A stretch of DNA of 64,000 nucleotides, taken from positions 23,940 to 87,939 of the forward strand of contig NZ_JAGGNR010000039.1 of assembly GCF_018614975.1 (NCBI RefSeq), written 5' to 3'. Within the stretch, counting starts at the first letter, position 1. Every line of letters starts with the position of its first letter. Shown in pieces: positions 53,113 to 62,301 of this stretch. The DNA is from Paenibacillus polymyxa (lineage in GTDB: Bacteria > Bacillota > Bacilli > Paenibacillales > Paenibacillaceae). Position numbers and translations under genes: made by a program. Under the pieces are notes generated by a model. It saw only the letters and a list, made by a program, of their open reading frames with translations. It did not search any database and had not been told where the DNA came from.

Positions 53113-53880
53113 ATGATCAATTCACATATTATTCAACTGCTTGCCCCTAAAATTCAGACTTTTCCGAGTGGAAAAGAGTTTATATACCTTGTAGGGCCGA
53201 TTAAACTCCCGGTAAATCTCGATGGGGAGACCAAGACATTCCAGTGGTACAGCTGGATGAAATCGGACAAAGCGATGGAGAGCGGCGAGTTGATTGAATC
53301 CCTTGCTGAGGCTGAACTGGCAGAGCGTCAACAATCCAGTGTTCTGGTGTATGGTGACTTTGCTGAAGCACAAGAAGCGATGATACGGATGCATAGTATC
53401 TGTCATACAGGCGATATTTTTGGCAGCAAACGCTGTGATTGTGGCTTCCAATTGGAGCAATCCATGAAAATGATCGCCGCACACGGAGCGGGTGCACTGT
53501 TCTATCTTGCGAACCATGAGGGACGTGGCATCGGTCTGTTCAGCAAAGCCATGGCGTACATTTTGCAAGAAGAAGGTCTGGATACGGTGGATGCAAACTT
53601 GCAGCTCGGATTCACAGACGATGCCCGCAGTTATGACGATGCGATTGCTGTGTTGCGTGCGCTTCGCTCTGCTCCAGTTACTCTGATCACCAACAATCCA
53701 CGGAAGCTCGCTGCTTTGCAGGAAGCGGGATTGAATGTGGGCGGACGTGTCCCACTATGGGGAGATCGTTCTGCATTCAACGAGAAGTATCTGCAAACGA
53801 AAGTGAATCGTTCCGGTCACTTGGCAGAAAGTGATGGTTGGGCTGGGGCAGAGACGTTGCTTCCGCATGCGCAGGCTTAA
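53113..53880 (+). CDS. ribA: GTP cyclohydrolase II (stand-alone)
   Basis: A 255-residue enzyme predicted to open GTP to the pyrimidine precursor of riboflavin. The zinc ligands Cys97, Cys108 and Cys110 lie in MHSICHTGDIFGSKRCDCGFQL; the catalytic HEGRGIGLFSKAMAYILQ and DTVDANLQLGF follow. The DHBP synthase domain found fused to RibA in Bacillus is absent. CAGGAGG precedes the ATG. It is monogenic, away from any rib operon, and its promoter carries the HxlR-type operator also found before doxX, so it may serve a stress role rather than basal flavin supply. Confidence 0.88.
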   Translation: MINSHIIQLLAPKIQTFPSGKEFIYLVGPIKLPVNLDGETKTFQWYSWMKSDKAMESGELIESLAEAELAERQQSSVLVYGDFAEAQEAMIRMHSICHTGDIFGSKRCDCGFQLEQSMKMIAAHGAGALFYLANHEGRGIGLFSKAMAYILQEEGLDTVDANLQLGFTDDARSYDDAIAVLRALRSAPVTLITNNPRKLAALQEAGLNVGGRVPLWGDRSAFNEKYLQTKVNRSGHLAESDGWAGAETLLPHAQA

Positions 53881-53911
53881 ACATTATATAGATGTATGCG
53901 ATTAGCTGATT

Positions 53912-53959
53912 AGCCGTTGTTGTACTCTCCGTTAAGGAGGAATACTGCAGCGGCTTTTT
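53912..53959 (+). terminator. Rho-independent terminator after ribA
   Basis: AGCCGTTG and CAGCGGCT close an outer stem over an inner CTCC/GGAG hairpin, followed by five T residues. Confidence 0.75.
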
Positions 53960-54071
53960 GGTATGACCATGATACCCGGCAACTAGATCTTTCTGATTTA
54001 CGGAATGGCTTGCTGTTCCCACAGGGCGGATTATACAATATAGGCATCTGATGAATGCGGGAGGAACCAAG

Positions 54072-54641
54072 GTGCCATTTGAGGGACAACGTATGTTGCC
54101 GGCTGCGAAGAGCATGAAGCAGTTTGAGGCGATGATTGAAGGCCCTTATACCTATGGGGTGATGCTGGAAACGCATATTGCACAGCTTCAGAGTGTAATG
54201 GATGAGGCGCGACGGTATGACAAAAAGATACTTTTGCATGCAGATCTGGTACAAGGATTAAAAAACGATGAGTATGCGGCAGAGTATCTGTGTCAGCATA
54301 TTCGCCCCGCAGGACTGATCTCTACGCGAGCGAGTGTTATTCAGAAGGCAAAGCAGAAAGGCATTACAGCGATTCAACGTATTTTTCTGCTGGATACCCA
54401 TGCACTGGAGAAAAGTTATCTGTTGCTGGCCAAAACCCAACCGGATTATATTGAAGTACTACCTGGCGTCATTCCGCATATTATTGCGGAAGTAGCTGTG
54501 CGTACGGGGATACCCATTATTGCGGGGGGATTGATCCGTTCACCGGAAGAGGTTGAACTTGCGCTTGGCGTCGGGGCTACGGCAGTGACCACATCCAACG
54601 CAGATCTGATTCGACACTTCGAGAAATCGCTTACACCGTAA
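54072..54641 (+). CDS. glpP: Glycerol-3-phosphate responsive antiterminator
   Basis: A 189-residue RNA-binding regulator with a TIM-barrel fold. With glycerol-3-phosphate bound it prevents termination in the leaders of glp genes. Features are YGVMLETHIAQL, ILLHADLVQGLKNDEYAAEYL, GLISTRASVIQKAKQKG, VLPGVIPHI and the phosphate-binding PIIAGGLIRSPEEV. GTG at 54072 is chosen because GGGAGG lies seven bases before it; an in-frame ATG at 54051 lacks a site. It is followed by glpK after 28 bases. Confidence 0.9.
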   Translation: MPFEGQRMLPAAKSMKQFEAMIEGPYTYGVMLETHIAQLQSVMDEARRYDKKILLHADLVQGLKNDEYAAEYLCQHIRPAGLISTRASVIQKAKQKGITAIQRIFLLDTHALEKSYLLLAKTQPDYIEVLPGVIPHIIAEVAVRTGIPIIAGGLIRSPEEVELALGVGATAVTTSNADLIRHFEKSLTP

Positions 54642-54669
54642 AAAGAACCCACAACAGGAGGTTGGCTGT

Positions 54670-56157
54670 ATGGAAAAATATATATTAGCTCTGGATCAGG
54701 GCACAACAAGCTCCCGAGCTATTCTGTTTAACCGTGGCGGAGAGATTGTGCACATTGCACAGCAGGAGTTCCCCCAGTATTTTCCCAAACCGGGCTGGGT
54801 GGAGCAGAATGCCAACGAAATCTGGAGTTCCATTCTTTCCGTGATGGCTTCATGTCTGGCAGAGAGCGGAATCAAACCTGTTCAGATTGCTGGAATTGGA
54901 ATTACCAATCAGCGGGAGACGGTTGTGGTATGGGACAAAGAAACAGGCAGACCCATCTATAATGCAGTGGTATGGCAATCCAGACAGACCGCAGATATCT
55001 GTGAAGAATTGAAGACGCAGGGTCTCGGGGACCTTTTCCGCCGTAAAACAGGGTTACTGATTGATCCCTACTTCTCGGGAACAAAGGTGAAGTGGATCCT
55101 GGATCATGTCCCTGGTGCCCGGGAGCGTGCAGAGAAGGGTGAGGTGTTGTTTGGCACGATTGATAGCTGGCTGATCTGGAAACTGAGCGGGGGTACACAT
55201 GTCACGGATATCTCCAATGCCTCACGTACCCTGATCTATAACATCTATGATCTGCAATGGGATGACGAATTGTTGGATATTCTCGACATTCCTAAGGCGA
55301 TGCTGCCAGAAGTGCGAGGTTCATCCGAGGTGTATGCACACACAACAGACTATCATTTCTTTGGTCATCGGATTCCGATTGCGGGAGCGGCAGGAGATCA
55401 GCAGGCAGCGATGTTTGGTCAGGGCTGTTACACCAAGGGTAGTATGAAAAATACATATGGTACCGGTTGTTTCATGCTTATGAATACGGGAGAGAACCCG
55501 GTGCAATCCAATCATGGACTGATTACGACGATTGCCTGGGGGATGAATGGCAAGGTTGAATATGCGCTTGAAGGCAGCATTTTTGTTGCAGGTTCAGCGG
55601 TTCAGTGGCTGCGTGATGGATTAAGAATGCTTCGCTCTTCCAAAGATAGTGAGGATTACGCCTCACGTGTGCCTTCGACAGACGGTGTTTATATGGTGCC
55701 TGCATTTGTGGGACTGGGCAGTCCGTATTGGGATAGTGAGATTAAGGGTGCGGTGTTTGGCTTGACCCGAGGCACGACAAAGGAACACTTTATCCGTGCT
55801 ACGCTTGAGGCGTTGGCGTATCAGACCAAAGATGTACTGGAGGCAATGGAATCCGACTCGGGTATTCACGTGCATGCTCTGCGTGTGGATGGCGGGGCGG
55901 CGGCCAATGATTTCCTTATGCAATTCCAGAGTGATATTCTGGGTATTCCTGTCGAACGCCCAACGGTGAATGAAACGACTGCATTGGGTGCGGCTTATCT
56001 GGCAGGATTGGCGGTTGGATATTGGACGAGTGCGGATGAATTGACGGATCATGAAAATACGGAGCGTGTCTTCCAGCCTGTTATGGCTGAGCAACAACGA
56101 ACAGAGCTGTATGCTGGCTGGAAGCGTGCAGTGAACGCAGCAATGGCTTTTAAATAA
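54670..56157 (+). CDS. glpK: Glycerol kinase
   Basis: A 495-residue cytosolic kinase making glycerol-3-phosphate, which in turn is the effector of GlpP. The N-terminal LDQGTTSSRAILF, GWVEQNANEIW, the glycerol-contacting GITNQRETVVVWD and the late LRVDGGAAANDFLMQFQSDIL are typical. His229 in DYHFFG corresponds to the HPr-phosphorylated histidine of Gram-positive glycerol kinases, so PTS control is likely. GGAGG precedes the ATG. It follows glpP in the same direction. No glycerol facilitator gene is present in this stretch. Confidence 0.93.
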   Translation: MEKYILALDQGTTSSRAILFNRGGEIVHIAQQEFPQYFPKPGWVEQNANEIWSSILSVMASCLAESGIKPVQIAGIGITNQRETVVVWDKETGRPIYNAVVWQSRQTADICEELKTQGLGDLFRRKTGLLIDPYFSGTKVKWILDHVPGARERAEKGEVLFGTIDSWLIWKLSGGTHVTDISNASRTLIYNIYDLQWDDELLDILDIPKAMLPEVRGSSEVYAHTTDYHFFGHRIPIAGAAGDQQAAMFGQGCYTKGSMKNTYGTGCFMLMNTGENPVQSNHGLITTIAWGMNGKVEYALEGSIFVAGSAVQWLRDGLRMLRSSKDSEDYASRVPSTDGVYMVPAFVGLGSPYWDSEIKGAVFGLTRGTTKEHFIRATLEALAYQTKDVLEAMESDSGIHVHALRVDGGAAANDFLMQFQSDILGIPVERPTVNETTALGAAYLAGLAVGYWTSADELTDHENTERVFQPVMAEQQRTELYAGWKRAVNAAMAFK

Positions 56158-56461
56158 AGGAATGATATGAATATTTCTTGGTGTGGGTATTTGTACTTTT
56201 TCGCTAAACATATGTTATAAATGATATTTACTGGTGGAAAATGATGCATGATTTACAGGGTAATTATTCCTGGAGAAGCCCCAATATATACCCACTATAA
56301 GGAAAAGAATAAGGTTAGTGGATTCATTTGAAATTCCATCCTTTGGCAGAACAACTTTTTGAATTTTTTTTGAATAATGTGTCATTTCAGGACTTCACGC
56401 CGTCAAAAATCTGTGATAGGATAAAGGCACAAGTTAAAAAATGATGTCTGGAGATCGGGAG

Positions 56462-56512
56462 GGACCACGTGCCGCTCAGCAATTGCTGAGCGAATGACGT
56501 GGTCCTTTTTTT
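56462..56512 (+). terminator. Leader terminator before glpD, probable GlpP target
   Basis: GGACCACGT and ACGTGGTCC enclose a second stem CGCTCAGCAATTGCTGAGCG and end in a long T run. It is 45 bases before the glpD start, not after the end of glpK. The 400-base gap between glpK and glpD also holds a possible promoter near 56412-56425. Antitermination by GlpP at such a stem is known for Bacillus glpD. Confidence 0.8.
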
Positions 56513-56556
56513 GTTTTTTTACGGAAAAATTAAGGGAATAAATGGGAGGTTTAAGA

Positions 56557-58215
56557 ATGATAGCAACGTTCTCGTCAGCACACCGGACCGAATATTTGCA
56601 AAACATGGCGAATGCACATTTTGACGTATTAATTATTGGTGGTGGGATTACAGGCGCAGGGATTGCATTGGATGCGGCTTCGCGTGGATTGAAGACGGCG
56701 CTTGTAGAAATGCAAGATTTTGCAGCAGGTACATCCAGTCGTTCGACCAAACTTGTCCATGGCGGATTACGTTATTTGAAGCAATATGAAGTGAAGATGG
56801 TTGCTGAGGTAGGACGGGAGCGGGCTGTAGTTTATGAGAATGGGCCACATGTGACAACACCGGAACCGATGTTGTTACCAATCTATACGGCAGGCACGTT
56901 CGGTCGCTTCAGTACATCCATTGGACTGATGGTGTATGATCGGCTCGCCGGGGTGAAGCGCAGTGAACGGCGCCAAATGTTGAATGCTGGAGCGGTGTCA
57001 GACAGTGAACCTTTGTTACGCAAACAGGGATTGTTGGGTGGTGGACTCTATGTGGAGTACCGGACTGATGATGCCAGGCTCACCATAGAAGTGTTGAAAG
57101 AAGCTGTCAAACGTGGGGCACAGGCAGTGAACTACGTCAAGGCGAAAGGTTTCCTGAAGGAGAATGGCAAGATTACAGGTATTGAAGCCATGGATCAGAT
57201 CGATGGGCAGATATATACGCTGAAAGCAAGCAAGGTGATCAACGCTTCTGGTCCATGGGTGGACGGTCTGCGGGAATTGGACGGTTCACGCCAGGGGAAA
57301 ACGCTACAGATGACCAAAGGTATACATTTGGTCTTTGATGGTGAACGATTCCCATTGAGGCAGGCCGTCTATTTTGATACACCAGATGGTCGAATGGTGT
57401 TTGCTGTCCCACGTGATGGCAAAACCTATGTAGGCACAACCGACACCGTATATCAGGATGATCCTGCACACCCGCAAATATCCGACTCGGATCGCAATTA
57501 TGTGATTGATGCAGTTAATGGCATGTTTCCAGATGTACACATTGGTACCGAGGACGTGGAATCCGGATGGGCGGGTGTGCGTCCACTAATTCATGAGGAA
57601 GGCAAGAATCCTTCCGAAATTTCACGTAAAGATGAAGTCTGGGTATCCGAATCCAATCTGATTACGATTGCCGGGGGCAAGTTAACCGGATACCGTAAAA
57701 TGGCCGAGATGGTCGTTGATCTGGTCGCACGCCAGATGGAGCAGGAGCGTGGACATTCCATAGGCCCTTGTGTAACAAAGAAGATGCCTATCTCCGGCGG
57801 TGATGTAGGGGGATCGGCTGGATTTGTATCGTATGCGGAGCGCAAAATCAAGGACGGTGTCGCCCTTGGGCTTGCTCGACCTGCTGCGGAGCGGTTGGTT
57901 CGCACGTATGGTTCCAATGTGGAGGCACTGTATGAGCGAATGCCTGATCCACGCACCAAGTCCGAGCTTCATGGCATGCCACAGGAGCTATTGCTGATGC
58001 TACGTTACGCGATTGACGAAGAGATGGCTGTAACCCCGTCTGACTTTTTGGTACGAAGAACAGGTGATTTATTCTTCCGTATTGATGAAGTTCGTCGCTA
58101 TAAAGCAGCGGTTATCTCGTATATGGCAGGTCGTTTGGACTGGTCTGTAGAGCAAGAGGTTAAGCATACACAGGAACTGGATCAGCTGTTGCTGGAAGCA
58201 TCCGGAAAAATCTGA
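56557..58215 (+). CDS. glpD: Aerobic glycerol-3-phosphate dehydrogenase
   Basis: A 552-residue FAD enzyme at the membrane that oxidises glycerol-3-phosphate to dihydroxyacetone phosphate and passes electrons to menaquinone. The FAD-binding fold VLIIGGGITGAGIALDAASRG is at about residues 24-44; TSSRSTKLVHGGLRYL is a signature; ASGPWVDGLR and WAGVRPLI follow. ATG at 56557 is chosen for GGGAGG seven bases upstream. Expression is likely controlled by the GlpP-dependent leader terminator directly before it. Confidence 0.93.
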   Translation: MIATFSSAHRTEYLQNMANAHFDVLIIGGGITGAGIALDAASRGLKTALVEMQDFAAGTSSRSTKLVHGGLRYLKQYEVKMVAEVGRERAVVYENGPHVTTPEPMLLPIYTAGTFGRFSTSIGLMVYDRLAGVKRSERRQMLNAGAVSDSEPLLRKQGLLGGGLYVEYRTDDARLTIEVLKEAVKRGAQAVNYVKAKGFLKENGKITGIEAMDQIDGQIYTLKASKVINASGPWVDGLRELDGSRQGKTLQMTKGIHLVFDGERFPLRQAVYFDTPDGRMVFAVPRDGKTYVGTTDTVYQDDPAHPQISDSDRNYVIDAVNGMFPDVHIGTEDVESGWAGVRPLIHEEGKNPSEISRKDEVWVSESNLITIAGGKLTGYRKMAEMVVDLVARQMEQERGHSIGPCVTKKMPISGGDVGGSAGFVSYAERKIKDGVALGLARPAAERLVRTYGSNVEALYERMPDPRTKSELHGMPQELLLMLRYAIDEEMAVTPSDFLVRRTGDLFFRIDEVRRYKAAVISYMAGRLDWSVEQEVKHTQELDQLLLEASGKI

Positions 58216-58283
58216 GGCAGGATTTCAAGGTCGAGAGTCGAATGGAACATGTAAGCGTGTAACATAGAGAGGGGATTACATCC

Positions 58284-59288
58284 ATGACATTACAGATCGG
58301 AATTATTGGAACAGGCTGGTTCAGTAAGGTACACGCGGATATTCTCGCACGGATGGAAGGTGTTCGTGTCGCGAGTGTCTGTGGAACATCGCTCGAAAAG
58401 GCAGAGGCGATGGCCTCCGTCTATGATGCTGTTGGTTACGGGGAACTTGAACATATGCTGGATGGTGAGAAGCTGGATGCGGTGTATATCTGTGTGCCTC
58501 CGATGTCTCACGGATCGATTGAGTCCGATTTAATCCGCCGCGGTATTCCATTCCTGGTGGAGAAACCTCTTAGCACTGGAATGGACGTTCCGCATCAGGT
58601 ATTGGATCAGGTGCAAAAGAGCGGATTGTTAACCTCTGTCGGATACCATTTCCGTTATCAGGAGGCTGCGCAGGTCCTGCAGCAAGCGATGAAAGAACAG
58701 ACGGTCGGCATGGCTCTTGGCCGCTGGATGGGCGGAATGCCAGGGGTCGCCTGGTGGCGGCGTCAGGACGGTTCAGGTGGACAATTCGTCGAGCAGACTA
58801 CACATATTGTAGACTTGCTTCGGTATTGTGCAGGAGAAGTTACGGAGGTATATGCTGTAGCAGCTCAGCGAAGCATGCATGAGAAGCATGAGCATGTCAC
58901 CGTTGCCGATGTGGCGAATGTGACGCTTAAGCTGGAAAGTGGAGCGATTGCCAGTATCGCGAATACATGTCTGTTGCCAGACGGAGAGGGCGGCGCAGGG
59001 CTCCAGTTCTACACGGATGCAGGCGTGTGGGATTGGACGCCAGAACGTTTGCTTCTGCCAAGTGCCGCAACACATGCGATGGCAGGTCTGGAGATTCCGG
59101 CAGGACATAATCCATACGAGCGTGAGAATGAAGCGTTCATTCATGCCCTGCGTACGGGAGACCGTTCACGAATTCTGTCCGATTATGCGGATGCCTGTCG
59201 TACACAGGAGATTACGACGGCGGCGCTGGCATCGGCAGACTCTGGTCTGCCAGTACAGCTTCAGCCTTCAAAACATCTCTCTCATTAA
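58284..59288 (+). CDS. Gfo/Idh/MocA family oxidoreductase
   Basis: A 334-residue NAD(P)-dependent enzyme. The Rossmann fold GIIGTGWFSKVHADIL is at residues 5-20, VYICVPPMSHG and LVEKPLS (the conserved EKP lysine) follow, and the second domain has VGYHFRYQEA and VEQTTHIVDLLRY with a likely catalytic His. It probably oxidises a sugar or polyol; the substrate is unknown. AGAGAGGGG lies before the ATG. It is 68 bases after glpD and may be read through from it. Confidence 0.85.
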   Translation: MTLQIGIIGTGWFSKVHADILARMEGVRVASVCGTSLEKAEAMASVYDAVGYGELEHMLDGEKLDAVYICVPPMSHGSIESDLIRRGIPFLVEKPLSTGMDVPHQVLDQVQKSGLLTSVGYHFRYQEAAQVLQQAMKEQTVGMALGRWMGGMPGVAWWRRQDGSGGQFVEQTTHIVDLLRYCAGEVTEVYAVAAQRSMHEKHEHVTVADVANVTLKLESGAIASIANTCLLPDGEGGAGLQFYTDAGVWDWTPERLLLPSAATHAMAGLEIPAGHNPYERENEAFIHALRTGDRSRILSDYADACRTQEITTAALASADSGLPVQLQPSKHLSH

Positions 59289-59306
59289 AAGGTTGAAGGT
59301 AATATA

Positions 59307-59362
59307 AATACGCCTGAATCAGGGAATGATCCGCAGATCAGCCTGATTCAGGCGTATTTGTG
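59307..59362. terminator. Bidirectional terminator between convergent genes
   Basis: AATACGCCTGAATCAGG and CCTGATTCAGGCGTATT are perfect inverted copies of 17 bases with T-rich flanks on both strands. It separates the oxidoreductase from the convergent hxlR gene. Confidence 0.88.
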
Positions 59363-59392
59363 TTGAATAGAGAGTATTGAGCAGCAATTCAA

Positions 59393-59737
59393 CTACTCGG
59401 ATTTCTGCTGTTTCAACCAGTCGGAAGACCAACTGTAGATCTGATCAATGACAGGTTCAATGGCTCTGCCTTTGGGTGTTAATTCATACTCTACACGGGG
59501 AGGTATCTCGGGAAACATATGCCGGGTTACGATACCTTCCGTCTCCATTTCCTTCAATCGCTCCGATAAAAGTCGTCCACTGATCGCCATCTCTGCTTCA
59601 AGCTCCGTAAACCGCTTGGGTCCAGACAACAGTTGGTACATGATTAACAGTACCCATTTCTTGCCTATGATGTCTATGGCCTGAGTGATCATACAGGGAC
59701 TTGGTGCTTTTACTTTTTTCAGCTTCAACGTGTTCAC
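59393..59737 (-). CDS. HxlR family transcriptional regulator
   Basis: A 114-residue winged-helix regulator. CMITQAIDIIGKKWVLLIMYQLLSGPKRFTELEAEM, AISGRLLSERLKEMETEGIV and PPRVEYELTPKG are the family core. The Cys in SPCMITQAI (residue 15) is at the conserved position where redox-sensing members such as HypR and YodB are oxidised. The GTG at 59737 overlaps its best ribosome binding site, so a TTG three codons later (59728, after GAGGTG) may be the true start. It is divergent from doxX; a shared operator before doxX and ribA suggests its regulon. Confidence 0.9.
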   Translation of the reverse strand: MNTLKLKKVKAPSPCMITQAIDIIGKKWVLLIMYQLLSGPKRFTELEAEMAISGRLLSERLKEMETEGIVTRHMFPEIPPRVEYELTPKGRAIEPVIDQIYSWSSDWLKQQKSE

Positions 59738-59905
59738 CTCGATTCATGATCATATTTTTTGCAATGTAGCAGTGTATATGAAAAGGACATGGTTTCTGCC
59801 GCGCTAAGAATGGTAGGATATTCACGTAAATGAAATGAGGGTTACTACAAAATATACTGTAACATACCTTTTGTATGTATTATACATCATATAGCGAAAA
59901 TTTAC

Positions 59906-59953
59906 TTGAAGAAATTATATTATTATTATATACTAACTTCACAAAAGTAAGTT
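59906..59953 (+). promoter_or_regulatory. Promoter with HxlR-type operator before doxX
   Basis: TTGAAG at 59906-59911 and TATACT at 59929-59934 are 17 bases apart. The inverted repeat AACTT-N9-AAGTT (59935-59953) overlaps the end of the -10, as in the ribA promoter. The transcript leader to doxX is about 190 bases; no gene is seen in the 390-base gap. Confidence 0.72.
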
Positions 59954-60130
59954 GGTGATAAATAATACGTATAATATGAACGCGTACTATTCTGAAAATT
60001 GAACTGGGCTGAACGGTTGAAGACAGAGTGACCTTTGGGAACTTTTACATAGATTCTTTTTTTTACAATGTGCAGCAAAAATAATCATTACATAGTAGGA
60101 ACATATCATTTGTTACAGGAGGATCTACAT

Positions 60131-60511
60131 ATGAACAAAGTTTTGGGTTACGTTTTTCTGGTTGTGCTTGCAGGTGTGTTCGTCATGACGGGGTTTAACA
60201 AGATTAGTGGAGCAGACATGATGATTCAGACCTTCGAAAGTTTCTCTTATCCGACATGGACCATGTATTTGCTGGGCGCCGCGGAGTTGCTTAGTGCCGT
60301 AGGATTGCTGATTCCACGCACTCGCATCCTGGCTTCTGGCATACTTACATTCATTCTGATTGGGGCCGTGGGAAGTCATCTGATCTATGCACAATACGCT
60401 GCTGTTCCGTTCCCGGCTGTGTTGTTGGTAGCTAACATTATTGTCCTGGTTGTAGGCATGCGCAGATTGGAAGCAGAAGAAGAAGGCCAGATAGACGCGC
60501 TTCAGGCGTAA
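60131..60511 (+). CDS. DoxX family membrane protein
   Basis: A 126-residue protein with four membrane helices. FVMTGFNKISGADMMIQTFESFSYP and LGAAELLSAVGLLIPRTR are typical of DoxX-like proteins, which are found with thiol or quinone detoxification genes, although their molecular role is unsettled. ACAGGAGG precedes the ATG at 60131; an in-frame ATG at 60068 would add an unsupported tail. It is divergent from hxlR, as is common for targets of redox-sensing HxlR regulators. Confidence 0.88.
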   Translation: MNKVLGYVFLVVLAGVFVMTGFNKISGADMMIQTFESFSYPTWTMYLLGAAELLSAVGLLIPRTRILASGILTFILIGAVGSHLIYAQYAAVPFPAVLLVANIIVLVVGMRRLEAEEEGQIDALQA

Positions 60512-60524
60512 GTGTTATGCAGAA

Positions 60525-60561
60525 GATGACCACTGCCAGTGAGCGGTGGTCATCTTTTTTT
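60525..60561 (+). terminator. Rho-independent terminator after doxX
   Basis: GATGACCACTG and CGGTGGTCATC pair, then a T run follows. It also marks the boundary with the convergent gene. Confidence 0.9.
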
Positions 60562-61399
60562 ATGTAAGACTTCGCATGGCACGTGTAACGATTCGCCGCG
60601 TATGTTGGGTATCCGACTGCTGAGTCCAAGTGGCACAGACCTGCCGCACCCACTCTGGATTCGTCTTGCTGGCGTCGTTCAGCCAGTTACTTACCGAATC
60701 CTGCACATACTTATGGGCATCGGATTTCACCGCGTCAAGCAAGGGAAGGGCCATGGCCGGATATTCTTTTAACTCCTGAATATGCTTGGCCCAGACGCCA
60801 CGAGGTCTGATTGATTCTATGGCAAAGCGACGGATCAGTGGATCAGGGTCAACGCTCCATGGGATTAACTGTTGCAAGGCTGAGGATAATTCGGCAGAGA
60901 TGGACTCCCGTACAGCCATCCAGGCGATTTCTCTTACACCAAAGTGATGATCTGCTGCAAAGGGCCGAAGCTGCTCCAACTTTTCAGTCAGGTTCAGTCT
61001 GGAATCCAACCCAATGATATAAGCCGCCCAGCAGCGAACACTGTCTGAACGATGCTCTGCAATGGAACGAAAGAGATTCGTTTGTTCATTCATTGTTAGA
61101 CGTTTCAACAGATTAAGCCATTGCATGGCTATGGCCGGGATGATTTTCATGATCCGCTGCTTATCCATCTGTGTTAACTGCTCTGTAATTGCGCTGGTTT
61201 CGGCATCCATTCCCCATTCATGGGTAATCTTCTGAAAAAGAGAAACATGATCTACAGCCAGCCATTCGGTCAGATTGACCGATTCGATATGTCCTGCTTG
61301 TAGCCAATTGCGGATATGCTCAGGGATTTCCGTTGCTTTACGGGCACCTTTGCGAAGAAGAATGTTTTCAGGGATAAACAGATCTGATTTAGCATCCAA
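60560..61399 (-). CDS. DNA alkylation repeat (AlkD-like) protein
   Basis: A 279-residue all-helical protein. HEAT-like pairs include REIAWMAVRESI, DPDPLIRRFAIESIRPRGVW and KSDAHKYVQDSVSNWLNDASKTNPEWV, the last two being characteristic of the DNA alkylation repeat family related to AlkD, whose members excise alkylated bases. The catalytic Asp and Trp of AlkD cannot be confirmed by eye, and some relatives lack glycosylase activity. The start is TTG at 61399, eleven bases after GGAGG. Single gene. Confidence 0.78.
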   Translation of the reverse strand: MDAKSDLFIPENILLRKGARKATEIPEHIRNWLQAGHIESVNLTEWLAVDHVSLFQKITHEWGMDAETSAITEQLTQMDKQRIMKIIPAIAMQWLNLLKRLTMNEQTNLFRSIAEHRSDSVRCWAAYIIGLDSRLNLTEKLEQLRPFAADHHFGVREIAWMAVRESISAELSSALQQLIPWSVDPDPLIRRFAIESIRPRGVWAKHIQELKEYPAMALPLLDAVKSDAHKYVQDSVSNWLNDASKTNPEWVRQVCATWTQQSDTQHTRRIVTRAMRSLT

Positions 61400-61478
61400 C
61401 GGTATGTACTCCTCCTTGGTTGTATAGACTTATGAGCTATACAGTACAACCCGCTGGAGAACAGGGATGTAAGGCATC

Positions 61479-62174
61479 TTACAAGTGGGCAGTTATTTTC
61501 CGAAGGGTGGCGATTTCGTCACGATGAAGGGAGACTGATTTGAATCCGGTACGAATACGGCCTGCTTTTGCCAAGTCTTGCATGACAATCGTAACCGATT
61601 CCCGTGTGGCTCCCGCCATCCAGGCAATCTCCTGATGGGTAAGCGTGAGTTGAATCCGGCAGTACTCATTCTCTTCGACCCATCCCATCTGTTCAGCCAG
61701 CCGGAAGAGATTATGTATCACCTTTTCATGCAGGCTTCCGAGTGCGAGCGTCTGTGTCAACTCGCTCATTCGTTTGATCCGCTTGCTTAGTACGTTCATC
61801 AGTCTCATCATAAATTCCGGATGTTCAATCAGAAACTGTTCAAAACGTTGTTTGTTCATCAGGCAAATATCACACTCTTCCATCGTTTCGATATAAACAG
61901 CGCGTGTTCCGAGTGAGATTCCGTTCATTTCTCCAAACACGTTACCTTCCGTCAAAATATCGAGAGTGAACTGCTTGCCCTCCGGGTTTAATGTATATAA
62001 ACGAACCTTTCCCCGTTTCACAAAATAGAAACCTTCTGTAAACGTATCCGGTGTCTGGATCTGTCTATTTTTTGGTAGGGTCGTAATGGAAGTCATCCCA
62101 TCCATTTCAATCAGATCTGCCTCGGACAAGGAAGACATGAGGTCGAATTGTGATAAATACAGAATTTTATCCAT
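61479..62174 (-). CDS. Crp/Fnr family transcriptional regulator
   Basis: A 231-residue regulator. The N-terminal cyclic-nucleotide-binding-type barrel has GFYFVKRGKVRLYTLNPEGKQFTLDIL and EGNVFGEM; a long dimer helix follows; the C-terminal HTH is LTHQEIAWMAGATRESVTIVMQDLAKAG. The N-terminus has no Cys cluster for an Fe-S centre, so direct oxygen sensing as in Fnr is unlikely. ATG at 62174 follows AAAGGAGT. Target genes cannot be assigned. Confidence 0.88.
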   Translation of the reverse strand: MDKILYLSQFDLMSSLSEADLIEMDGMTSITTLPKNRQIQTPDTFTEGFYFVKRGKVRLYTLNPEGKQFTLDILTEGNVFGEMNGISLGTRAVYIETMEECDICLMNKQRFEQFLIEHPEFMMRLMNVLSKRIKRMSELTQTLALGSLHEKVIHNLFRLAEQMGWVEENEYCRIQLTLTHQEIAWMAGATRESVTIVMQDLAKAGRIRTGFKSVSLHRDEIATLRKITAHL

Positions 62175-62203
62175 AGTACTCCTTTCCATTACAATATGAA
62201 TAT

Positions 62204-62240
62204 AAAAAAAGAAGAACCCACGAAAAACAACGGGTTCTCT
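62204..62240 (-). terminator. Terminator of the AbrB-type regulator gene (minus strand)
   Basis: On the minus strand AGAACCC and GGGTTCT form a stem followed by a run of T. Confidence 0.75.
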
Positions 62241-62301
62241 TGCAGCGGGACTTCCTGAGTTGGAAGGTCTTCTGACTATAAATAATCGAATACCATTCTT
62301 A

